Positions 1 to 5,238 of a stretch of DNA of 5,238 nt are shown here, one piece after another (the stretch's first letter is position 1; each line of letters begins with the position of its first letter). Made by a program: the position numbers and the translations under genes. The notes beneath the pieces are model-generated. The model saw only the letters and a program-made list of their open reading frames with translations. It did not search any database and had not been told where the DNA came from. This DNA comes from Sphingomonadaceae bacterium (lineage in GTDB: Bacteria > Pseudomonadota > Alphaproteobacteria > Sphingomonadales > Sphingomonadaceae). Where the stretch lies: positions 1 to 5,238 of the forward strand of contig JAHDXX010000171.1 in assembly GCA_023384025.1 (NCBI GenBank). The letters run 5' to 3'.

Positions 1-618
1 GGGGTAGTAGACCCGGTCGTCCCGCTCGTAGAGCCGCTCGAGGCTTCTCATGTAATCGCCCATGTCGCCGTCGGGCGGGACGACCACGCTGGTCGACCAC
101 GCCATGACATGGTCGCCGGTGAACAGCGCGCCCGATTCCTCCAGCGCGAAGCACAGGTGGTTGGAGACATGCCCGGGCGTGGCGAGCGCGCGCAGGGTCC
201 AGCCTGGCCCGGTCATTGCCTCGCCATCCTCCATCACCCGGTCGGGTGCATAGTCATGGTCGAAGCTTTCGTCCGAGCGGGGCAGGTCGCTGTCAATGGC
301 GAGCGGGGCGCAGCCGACGATCGGCGCGCCGGTCCGCTCCGCCAGCGGGCGCGCGGCGGGGGAATGGTCGCGGTGGGTATGGGTGCACATGATCGCTGCG
401 ATCCGCGCGTCACCCACGGCAGCAATGATCGCGTCGATATGCGCCGGGTCGGCCGGGCCGGGGTCGATCACTGCCACTGCCTCGCCGGTGCCGACCACAT
501 ACGTCTGCGTCCCCGTGTAGGTCGAGGGCGAGGGGTTGGGCGCGGGCACCCGCCGCACCAGCGGCTCACATTGTTCGGCAAGGCCGGTCGGCCAAGGTTC
601 GGGAGGAGGTCCAGCCAT
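1..618 (-). CDS. MBL-fold metallo-hydrolase (LACTB2/glyoxalase II-like), C-terminus cut by window edge
   Basis: This is a zinc-dependent hydrolase of the metallo-beta-lactamase superfamily. The substrate cannot be told from sequence; relatives include LACTB2-type nucleases and glyoxalase II-like thioesterases. The 206 visible residues carry the metal-binding motif THTHRDH (H80, H82, D84, H85), preceded by the strand-turn VIDPGPADPAH (residues 50-60). The second ligand region TPGHVSNHLCF follows, with H150, and then FTGDH with the bridging D169. The family's last histidine and the C-terminal helical region would lie beyond position 1. No signal peptide is visible, so the protein is probably cytoplasmic. 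The start is uncertain: in-frame ATGs begin at 618, 627 and 648 and none has a good Shine-Dalgarno sequence. I chose 618 because the extra residues of the longer forms look unlike a domain. The gene is divergent from glpK, with no visible metabolic link. Confidence 0.88.
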   Translation of the reverse strand, partial: MAGPPPEPWPTGLAEQCEPLVRRVPAPNPSPSTYTGTQTYVVGTGEAVAVIDPGPADPAHIDAIIAAVGDARIAAIMCTHTHRDHSPAARPLAERTGAPIVGCAPLAIDSDLPRSDESFDHDYAPDRVMEDGEAMTGPGWTLRALATPGHVSNHLCFALEESGALFTGDHVMAWSTSVVVPPDGDMGDYMRSLERLYERDDRVYYP

Positions 619-635
619 GGCTTGCATATGGGGGG

Positions 636-657
636 TTGCCTGCGGCATGTCACGCAA
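636..657. promoter_or_regulatory. Imperfect 22-bp palindrome, possible operator
   Basis: Two 7-bp arms, TTGCCTG and CACGCAA, are separated by 8 bp and pair at six of seven positions (TTGCsTG-N8-CAsGCAA). The arms lie 20 to 41 bp upstream of the glpK GTG start and at the 5' end of the divergent hydrolase gene, a sensible place for a repressor site. The regulator is unknown, and chance occurrence in GC-rich DNA cannot be excluded. Confidence 0.25.
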
Positions 658-666
658 GAGAAATTT

Positions 667-672
667 GGGGGA
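667..672 (+). promoter_or_regulatory. Ribosome binding site of glpK, supports the GTG start
   Basis: The purine run GGGGGA ends 4 bases before the GTG at 677. It supports this start over the in-frame ATG at 647, which has no comparable sequence before it and would add ten residues (MSRKRNLGEC) not expected in the family. An out-of-frame ATG at 673-675 overlaps this region but reads only M-C-G before a stop. Confidence 0.6.
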
Positions 673-676
673 ATGT

Positions 677-2149
677 GTGGCTGACAATATTCTGGTGTTC
701 GACGAGGGCACGACCTCGACCCGTGCGATCGTGTTTGCCGCCGACGGGCGCGAGCTGGCGGTGTGTCAGGAAGAGCTCACCCAGTACTATCCCCAACCCG
801 GCTGGGTCGAACACGATGCCGGCGAGATCTGGGCCAAGTCGCTCGCCTGCGCCCGCCGCGCGATCGAGCTGGCGGGCGGGGTGGAGAGCATCGCCGCGAT
901 CGGTCTCACCAACCAGCGCGAAACCGTGGTCGCATGGGACACCAGCACCGGCGAGCCGCTTGCCCGGGCAATTGTATGGCAGGACCGGCGCACGGCTGAT
1001 TTCTGCGCCGCACTGAAGGAAGCAGGTCACGAGCCGGATGTCACCGCGCGGACCGGGCTGCTGCTCGACCCCTATTTCTCCGGCACCAAGATGCGCTGGC
1101 TGCTCGACCACGAAGAGGCCGTCGCACAGGCGCACCGCGCGGGCTGCCTGGCCCTGGGCACGGTGGAGAGCTGGCTGACCTGGAAGCTGAGCCACGGTGC
1201 GGCTCACGTGACCGATGCCAGCAATGCCAGCCGCACCCTGCTGCTCGCGCTCGATGGGCCGCAGTTCGATCCAGGCCTGTGCGCGCTGCTGGGTGTGCCG
1301 GTGGAAGCCCTGCCGCAAGTGGTCGATACCGATGGACAGCTGGCACAGACCGACCGGGCGCTGTTCGGCAAGGCAATCCCGATCTGCGGCATGGCGGGCG
1401 ACCAGCAGGCAGCCACTATCGGGCAAGGCTGCCTGTCGCCGGGCGAAACCAAGGCGACCTTTGGTACCGGCGCGTTCGTGCTGACCAACAAGGGGCACGA
1501 CCTGCCCCGGTCAGACAACCGCCTGCTCGGCACCGTCCTCATGCAGGAGGCAGGCCGGCGGACATATGCCATCGAAGGCTCGGTGTTTGTCGCCGGCAGC
1601 CTGATCAAGTGGCTTCGCGATTCGCTCGGGCTGATCGGGACCGCCGCAGAGACCGAGGCGCTGGCGCGCTCGATCCCCGACAGCGGCGGGGTGACCGTGG
1701 TCCCGGCGCTGTCTGGCCTTGGCGCACCGCACTGGAACGCGGCGGCGCGCGGGGTGATTGCGGGCCTCAGCTTTTCCAGCGGGCGGGCCGAGATTGCGCG
1801 CGCCGCGCTCGAAGCCATGGCGCACCAGACGGCCGATCTTGCCTCGGCATTCGCCGCCGACGGGGCACCGTGGCAGGACTTGCGGATCGACGGCGGGATG
1901 AGCGCCAACGACTGGATGGCGCAGGATCTTGCCGATGTGCTCGACCTCGAAGTCGAGCGGCCCGACTATGTCGAGACGACCGCACTGGGAGCGGCCATGC
2001 TGGCTGCTGTCGGCGCGGGGATACATCCTTCGCTGGCGCAGGCGGCGGTGGCCATGCGCGGCGGCGTGCGGCGGTTCGGTCCGGCGATGGAGGGCTCGGT
2101 GCGCGAGGCTCGCCTCGGCGCCTGGCGCAAGGCGCTCGCAGCGGTCTAG
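677..2149 (+). CDS. glpK: Glycerol kinase (EC 2.7.1.30)
   Basis: The enzyme transfers phosphate from ATP to glycerol, giving sn-glycerol 3-phosphate in the cytoplasm; this traps glycerol and commits it to lipid synthesis or to glycolysis through glycerol-3-phosphate dehydrogenase. The 490-residue product has the usual length of FGGY-family glycerol kinases. The N-terminal phosphate-binding loop is FDEGTTSTRA (residues 8-17). The glycerol-contacting pair R81-E82 lies in TNQRETVVAWD, Y133 lies in the FGGY signature DPYFSGTKMRWLLDH, and the catalytic aspartate is D242 in GMAGDQQAA. The second half has the ATP-binding TFGTGAF (261-267), DGGMSANDW (405-413) and TALGAAMLA (435-443). The GTG start gives VADNILVFDEG, matching the family N-terminus. 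At the position of the HPr-phosphorylated histidine of Gram-positive enzymes it has A228 (RALFG), so that control is not expected. No glpF, glpD or glpR is visible nearby. Confidence 0.96.
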   Translation: MADNILVFDEGTTSTRAIVFAADGRELAVCQEELTQYYPQPGWVEHDAGEIWAKSLACARRAIELAGGVESIAAIGLTNQRETVVAWDTSTGEPLARAIVWQDRRTADFCAALKEAGHEPDVTARTGLLLDPYFSGTKMRWLLDHEEAVAQAHRAGCLALGTVESWLTWKLSHGAAHVTDASNASRTLLLALDGPQFDPGLCALLGVPVEALPQVVDTDGQLAQTDRALFGKAIPICGMAGDQQAATIGQGCLSPGETKATFGTGAFVLTNKGHDLPRSDNRLLGTVLMQEAGRRTYAIEGSVFVAGSLIKWLRDSLGLIGTAAETEALARSIPDSGGVTVVPALSGLGAPHWNAAARGVIAGLSFSSGRAEIARAALEAMAHQTADLASAFAADGAPWQDLRIDGGMSANDWMAQDLADVLDLEVERPDYVETTALGAAMLAAVGAGIHPSLAQAAVAMRGGVRRFGPAMEGSVREARLGAWRKALAAV

Positions 2150-2613
2150 CTGGAGGCGATCCGCAGCTCGCGGCCGAGCCGCTCACGCAGCCGCTGCACC
2201 GCGGGTGGCTGTGCCGAAAAACCTTCCCGCCAGGCTGCATCGAGCCGGGCGACGCGGGCGTGGAGCGCTTCGGTCGCGCTGATCAGGGCACGGGTTTCCG
2301 GCTGCAACACGGCAAGGTTCTCGCTGTCGGACGGGCGGTCGGGCGGCAGGGTGCCGTGGCGGCGGAGCGAGAACTCGCTAATTTGCCCGCTCAGATAGGC
2401 GCGCTGGTTCAGCAACCAGGCGAGCACATGCATGATCCGGGTGGTGGTGCGCAGGCCTTCGACCGACATGGCCAGCCGCAGCCGGTCACCATCGAAGTCG
2501 GGCCCTTCGACCGGGCGCAGGTCGAACACCGCGCGCACTTCGTCGGCGAGCACCAGCGCCTCGCTGTAAAGCGATTCGACGATCGGTTCGCTGATGTCGC
2601 TCGGCTTTCCCAT
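2146..2613 (-). CDS. rcdA: DUF1465 family protein, RcdA-like (regulator of CtrA degradation)
   Basis: In Caulobacter crescentus, RcdA works with CpdR and PopA as an adaptor that brings the cell-cycle regulator CtrA and other substrates to the ClpXP protease. This 155-residue protein has the family's all-helical layout. An N-terminal helix contains SLYSEALVLADEVRAVFD (residues 14-31). The conserved core is LRTTTRIMHVLAWLLNQRAY (54-73), followed by LSGQISEFSLRRHGTLP (74-90). A charged C-terminal helix ends in LGRELRIASS. No signal peptide or membrane segment is seen, so it is probably cytoplasmic. The ATG at 2613 follows a purine-rich GGTGGA that sits very close to it. Its stop overlaps that of convergent glpK. 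The YdcH-type gene lies 108 bp upstream on the same strand, so co-transcription is possible. Family assignment is confident; the CtrA role is inferred and may differ in this organism. Confidence 0.85.
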   Translation of the reverse strand: MGKPSDISEPIVESLYSEALVLADEVRAVFDLRPVEGPDFDGDRLRLAMSVEGLRTTTRIMHVLAWLLNQRAYLSGQISEFSLRRHGTLPPDRPSDSENLAVLQPETRALISATEALHARVARLDAAWREGFSAQPPAVQRLRERLGRELRIASS

Positions 2614-2688
2614 TCCACCGCCTGCGCTACGACCCGCCGTTGCATTTGGCCAGAGGCTGCCCGCCGCGTTAAGGGCCCAGTTTTCCCC

Positions 2689-2705
2689 CGTCCCTTTGCG
2701 GGACG
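2689..2705 (-). other. Small hairpin between the YdcH-like gene and rcdA
   Basis: A perfect 6-bp stem (CGTCCC / GGGACG) encloses a 5-base loop, 17 bp downstream of the YdcH-like stop codon. In the minus-strand transcript it is followed by GGGGGAAAAC rather than a U run, so it is not a canonical intrinsic terminator. It might attenuate or stabilise the message, or be chance. Confidence 0.3.
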
Positions 2706-2721
2706 ATCCGGGCGCGCGGCA

Positions 2722-2919
2722 TCAGGCGATGATGTCGGGAATCAGCTGGTCCTCGATCACCGCGATCTGGTCCCGCAGCATCAGCTTGCGCTTCTTCAGG
2801 CGGGCGATCTGCAACTGATCGGTCGAACCGGATTCGGTCAGCGCCCGGATCGCAGCGTCGAGGTCGCGATGCTCGATCCTGAGCATGGCCAGCCGCTTGC
2901 GCAATTCCTCTTCGGTCAC
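2722..2919 (-). CDS. DUF465/YdcH family small protein
   Basis: This 65-residue, highly charged, all-helical protein belongs to the DUF465 (YdcH) family, whose molecular role is not established. The family hallmark HxxLD is seen at H18-RDLD, and the second helix carries LKKRKLMLRDQI (residues 41-52). The two helices probably form a short antiparallel coiled coil. There is no signal peptide. A GTG start at 2919 was chosen because GGAG (2929-2926) lies 6 bases upstream and the product then begins VTEEELRKRL, a normal family N-terminus; the longer open frame upstream to 3156 runs through the divergent neighbour and looks non-coding. The gene precedes rcdA on the same strand and is divergent from a second DUF465-like gene. 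Confidence 0.82.
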   Translation of the reverse strand: MTEEELRKRLAMLRIEHRDLDAAIRALTESGSTDQLQIARLKKRKLMLRDQIAVIEDQLIPDIIA

Positions 2920-3071
2920 CGCCTGCTCCGTTCCGTCGCACGTTTGCGCGTATTCGCCGTTTAGGGAACGATAAAGGGTTCGCAAGCGACAATTGGTATG
3001 GTTTGATGCTGACAGCGGCTCGTCCGCCCGGGCGAGTCGCTCCAGGGAACAACCCATGGAAGGAGAGCCCG
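2920..3071. promoter_or_regulatory. Divergent intergenic region between the two DUF465-like genes
   Basis: These 152 bp separate two start codons pointing away from each other, so promoters in both directions are expected. The stretch at about 2950-3005 is more AT-rich than its surroundings. On the minus strand TTGCGA followed 16 bp later by TAAACG is a weak sigma-70-like candidate. No strong plus-strand pair was found. Assignment rests on gene orientation more than on box matches. Confidence 0.4.
3060..3065 (+). promoter_or_regulatory. Strong Shine-Dalgarno of the 51-aa DUF465-like gene
   Basis: AAGGAG lies 6 bases before the ATG at 3072. It fixes that ATG as the start over the upstream in-frame ATGs at 3003 and 3006, which would add a proline-rich stretch unlike the family. 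Confidence 0.75.
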
Positions 3072-3227
3072 ATGGAATCTGCCCACGTTCACGCCTTGCA
3101 GAGCAAGCACGCCGGCCTTGAAGCACGCCTTCACGAGGAAATGAACCGGCCGGCACCGGACGCGGCGACTGTCCAGGCCCTCAAGAAGCAGAAGCTCAGG
3201 ATCAAGGAAGAACTTGCCGCGATCTGA
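3072..3227 (+). CDS. Short DUF465/YdcH-like protein
   Basis: The 51-residue product is highly charged and probably two-helical. It opens MESAHVHALQSKHAGLEARL and closes VQALKKQKLRIKEELAAI. The HxxLE motif (H13-AGLE) and the LKKQKL motif (37-42) match the DUF465 family. It lines up without gaps with residues 13-55 of the divergent 65-aa protein, with 12 of 43 positions identical by my count. It lacks the N-terminal extension of the longer protein and its C-terminal ten residues. The near-ideal Shine-Dalgarno sequence suggests efficient translation. Function is unknown. It lies 59 bp before ptsP on the same strand, but ptsP seems to have its own promoter, so an operon is not required. Confidence 0.82.
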   Translation: MESAHVHALQSKHAGLEARLHEEMNRPAPDAATVQALKKQKLRIKEELAAI

Positions 3228-3250
3228 TTGATCCGCAGGCGAGACAGCAG

Positions 3251-3278
3251 TTTCGCATCGCAAGGCCTGTGCTATAGC
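3251..3278 (+). promoter_or_regulatory. Candidate promoter of ptsP
   Basis: TATAGC at 3273-3278, within GCTATAGCGG, is a good -10 match. TTTCGC at 3251-3256 is a weak -35 at 16-bp spacing. The start point would fall at about 3284-3287, at or within a few bases of the ATG, and no Shine-Dalgarno sequence precedes that ATG. This suggests a leaderless or nearly leaderless message. Confidence 0.45.
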
Positions 3279-3286
3279 GGTTCCCC

Positions 3287-5238
3287 ATGGGAGCCGCAGC
3301 GTCCGCACGCACCATTCTTACCCGCATGCACGAGGTCATGGCCTCGCGCCTGCCCGCGCAGGCCAAGCTTGACCGGGTAGTGGAGATTATCGGCGAGGCG
3401 CTCGATAGCGAGGTCTGCTCGATCTACCTGCTGCGTGACGGCATGCTGGAGCTGTTCGCCACGCGCGGGCTGAACCAGAGCGCGGTCCACGTCACCCGCA
3501 TGGCGATCGGCGAAGGGCTGACCGGGACGATTGCGGCCAACGTCGAAACCCTGAACCTGGCCGAGGCCAAGGCCCACCCCGATTTCCAGTACCGCCCGGA
3601 AACCGGCGAGGACAAGTTCCACTCCTTTGCCGGGGTGCCGATTGTCTACCGCGAGCGGGCGGTGGGCACCCTGTGCGTCCAGCACGTCGATCCGCGCCGC
3701 TACGAGGACATCGAGATCGAGGCCTTGCAGACCACCGCCATGGTGCTCAGCGAGCTGATCGCCAATGCCGCGCTGATCGATGAGGAAGCTGCGCTCGGCA
3801 CAGCGCAACTCAATACCGAACCCCAGACAGTGACCGGGCTGCCGCTGGTCAAGGGCCTGGCGACCGGCATTGCGGTGTATCACCAGCCACGGGTGACGAT
3901 CGAGCAAGTCATGGCCGAGGATACCGAGGCCGAACGCCAGCGGGTCTATCGCGCGTTTGACCGGATGCGCGAACAGATCGATGCCATGGCCAGCCAGGCC
4001 GAATTTGGCGGTGCGGGCGAGCACGAGGAGGTGCTCGAGACCTACCGCATGTTTGCCTACGACGAAGGCTGGTCGCGCCGGATCAACGAAGCGATCGATT
4101 CCGGTCTTACCGCCGAGGCGGCAATCGAGCGGGTCCAGCAGCGCACCCGCATGCGCATGCGCGAGATCGACGACCCTTTGCTGGCGGACCGGATGCACGA
4201 TCTGGAAGACCTGTCGAACCGCCTGCTGCGGATCGTCAGCGGCCAGATCGGAACGGCAGCGAGTCAGGGCCTGCGCAAGGATACCATCCTCGTCGCCAAG
4301 AACCTCGGTCCGGCGGAGCTGCTCGAATATGACCGGCGGCGGCTGAAGGGCGTGATCCTCGAGGAAGGTTCGCTCACCGCGCATGTGGTGATCGTGGCCC
4401 GCGCCATGGGGGTTCCAGTGCTCGGGCGCATCCGAGGCCTGCGCGGCGCGGTGCGAGAAGGCGACATGGTGCTACTCGATGCCGACAAGGGCGTTGTCAC
4501 CATCCGTCCGTCCGGCCCGATGCTGGAGGCATTCGACGCGCGCTTTGCCAAATCGCGCGAACGGCAGGCGCTCTACGCGACGATGCGCGATGTCGAGCCG
4601 TTCACGCGCTGCGGCACCCGCATCCAGGTCATGATCAACGCGGGCCTGCGCGATGACATGAGCGCCTTGCAGCTCTCCGGTGCTGACGGGGTCGGCCTGT
4701 TCCGCACCGAATTCCAGTTCCTCGTTTCCGCCACCCTGCCGCAGCGTGACCGGCAGACGCGGCTCTACCGCGACGTGCTCGATGCGGCAGGTGACAAGCC
4801 GGTGATCTTCCGCACGGTCGACATCGGCGGCGACAAGGCCGTCCCCTATCTGCGGCAGGAATCGGCCATTGCCGACGAAAACCCGGCGATGGGCTGGCGT
4901 GCGTTGCGGCTGGCGCTGGAGCGCGAAGGGTTGCTCAAGGCCCAGGCGCGGGCGCTGCTCGATGCGGCGGCCGGGCGCTCGCTCTATGTCATGTTCCCGA
5001 TGGTGTCGGAACCGTGGGAGTTCGACGCCGCCAAGGCGGTGTTCGACACCCAGCTCAAGTTTCAGCGCCAGCACCGCAAGCTTTTGCCCGAAGCGATCCA
5101 TTACGGTGCCATGCTGGAGGTTCCGGCGCTGGCCGAAGTGCTCGATATCCTCGCGCCGAAGCTCTCGTTCCTGTCGATCGGCACCAACGACCTGACGCAG
5201 TTCCTGTTCGCCGCTGACCGGGCCAATCCCAAGCTTGC
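3287..5238 (+). CDS. ptsP: Phosphoenolpyruvate-protein phosphotransferase PtsP (EI-Ntr, GAF plus Enzyme I), C-terminus cut by window edge
   Basis: EI-Ntr takes phosphate from PEP onto a histidine and passes it to NPr, then EIIA-Ntr, a cytoplasmic regulatory relay linked to nitrogen, potassium and stress control rather than sugar uptake. The 650 visible residues run in order: a GAF sensor domain (about 17-160) with GEGLTGTIA and FHSFAGVPI; the Enzyme I N-terminal region (about 186-330); and the phospho-histidine swivel domain with H366 in EEGSLTAHVVIVARAMGVPV. The PEP-binding TIM barrel starts near 440, with GLFRTEF (R473), FRTVDIGGDK (R509), MLEVP (E611) and SIGTNDLTQF (N634, D635), then R645. 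The catalytic cysteine and roughly the last 100 residues are outside the window. The ATG at 3287 has no Shine-Dalgarno sequence; M14 and M18 are alternatives but equally lack one. The motif around H366 departs from the usual Enzyme I pattern. Confidence 0.95.
   Translation, partial: MGAAASARTILTRMHEVMASRLPAQAKLDRVVEIIGEALDSEVCSIYLLRDGMLELFATRGLNQSAVHVTRMAIGEGLTGTIAANVETLNLAEAKAHPDFQYRPETGEDKFHSFAGVPIVYRERAVGTLCVQHVDPRRYEDIEIEALQTTAMVLSELIANAALIDEEAALGTAQLNTEPQTVTGLPLVKGLATGIAVYHQPRVTIEQVMAEDTEAERQRVYRAFDRMREQIDAMASQAEFGGAGEHEEVLETYRMFAYDEGWSRRINEAIDSGLTAEAAIERVQQRTRMRMREIDDPLLADRMHDLEDLSNRLLRIVSGQIGTAASQGLRKDTILVAKNLGPAELLEYDRRRLKGVILEEGSLTAHVVIVARAMGVPVLGRIRGLRGAVREGDMVLLDADKGVVTIRPSGPMLEAFDARFAKSRERQALYATMRDVEPFTRCGTRIQVMINAGLRDDMSALQLSGADGVGLFRTEFQFLVSATLPQRDRQTRLYRDVLDAAGDKPVIFRTVDIGGDKAVPYLRQESAIADENPAMGWRALRLALEREGLLKAQARALLDAAAGRSLYVMFPMVSEPWEFDAAKAVFDTQLKFQRQHRKLLPEAIHYGAMLEVPALAEVLDILAPKLSFLSIGTNDLTQFLFAADRANPKL

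Larger units (their letters stand above)
619..676. promoter_or_regulatory. Divergent upstream region between MBL hydrolase gene and glpK
   Basis: This gap of about 58 bp (only 28 bp if the hydrolase starts at 648) must hold, or overlap, control signals for both genes. A TTGTCA hexamer on the minus strand (687-682) resembles a -35 box for the hydrolase gene, but the AT-rich stretch at about 665-660 is only a poor -10 match. For glpK, TTGCCT at 636-641 and AGAAAT at 659-664 have 17-bp spacing, but the -10 match is weak. Promoter placement is therefore tentative. Confidence 0.3.

Noticed and set aside
650..1498. 282-residue open frame antisense to the first half of glpK
   Set aside because: The sense strand encodes conserved glycerol kinase motifs throughout, and the antisense product has no family features.
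2664..2675. Possible CtrA half-site (TTAA) upstream of rcdA
   Set aside because: Only one TTAA half-site occurs near here (minus strand, around 2668-2671); the second half at 7-bp spacing is missing.
2689..2705. Intrinsic terminator after the YdcH-like gene
   Set aside because: The hairpin is real but no U tract follows in the transcript direction, so it is listed only as a hairpin.
1279..2964. Very long open frame overlapping glpK and running through rcdA on the plus strand
   Set aside because: Its translation is arginine- and glycine-rich shadow sequence with no domain. It overlaps two well-supported genes and is explained by high GC lowering stop frequency.
2965..2990. GGAAC (2965-2969) with CGAC 17 bases downstream, resembling a general-stress (EcfG) promoter
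   Set aside because: The -35 part matches, but the -10 part CGAC agrees with the expected CGTT at only two of four positions, so it is too weak to call.
3272..4384. 370-residue open frame antisense to ptsP
   Set aside because: It is opposite a strongly conserved GAF/Enzyme I coding region, shows no recognisable motif and has no convincing ribosome binding site, so it is a GC shadow.
1..5238. Search for mobile elements, CRISPR arrays, tRNA genes, toxin-antitoxin or defence systems
   Set aside because: No transposase motif, terminal repeat, spaced direct repeats, tRNA-like fold or known defence domain was seen. Coding style is uniform across the window.

Overview
This 5.2 kb window is GC-rich, densely coded chromosomal DNA. 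The set of genes (a DUF1465/RcdA-type cell-cycle protein, two tiny DUF465/YdcH proteins and a GAF-containing nitrogen-PTS Enzyme I) points to an alphaproteobacterium. The protein style and the start context of ptsP suggest Sphingomonadales, perhaps an Erythrobacter/Novosphingobium relative. The class is fairly secure; the order and family are inference.

Layout, left to right. (1) Positions 1-618, minus strand: the N-terminal 206 residues of an MBL-fold metallo-hydrolase, cut by the left edge. (2) A short divergent gap of about 58 bp, with a 22-bp imperfect palindrome near it. (3) Positions 677-2149, plus strand: a complete glycerol kinase (glpK, GTG start, 490 aa). (4) Positions 2146-2613, minus strand: a DUF1465/RcdA-like protein whose stop codon overlaps the glpK stop tail to tail. 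(5) Positions 2722-2919, minus strand: a 65-aa DUF465/YdcH protein with a GTG start. (6) A 152-bp divergent gap. (7) Positions 3072-3227, plus strand: a second, 51-aa DUF465-like protein. (8) Position 3287 to the right edge, plus strand: ptsP (GAF plus Enzyme I), cut after about 650 residues and probably read from a leaderless or near-leaderless transcript.

Functionally this is a housekeeping neighbourhood rather than one pathway. GlpK feeds glycerol into central metabolism as glycerol 3-phosphate, and PtsP starts the regulatory nitrogen phosphotransfer chain from PEP. The RcdA-like protein is a probable adaptor in regulated ClpXP proteolysis. No mobile element, CRISPR array, RNA gene or sign of horizontal transfer was seen. 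I found no convincing new multi-gene system. The most interesting points are the divergent pair of DUF465 paralogues, the probable leaderless start of ptsP, the altered phospho-histidine motif in PtsP, and the operator-like palindrome at the glpK/hydrolase divergence.
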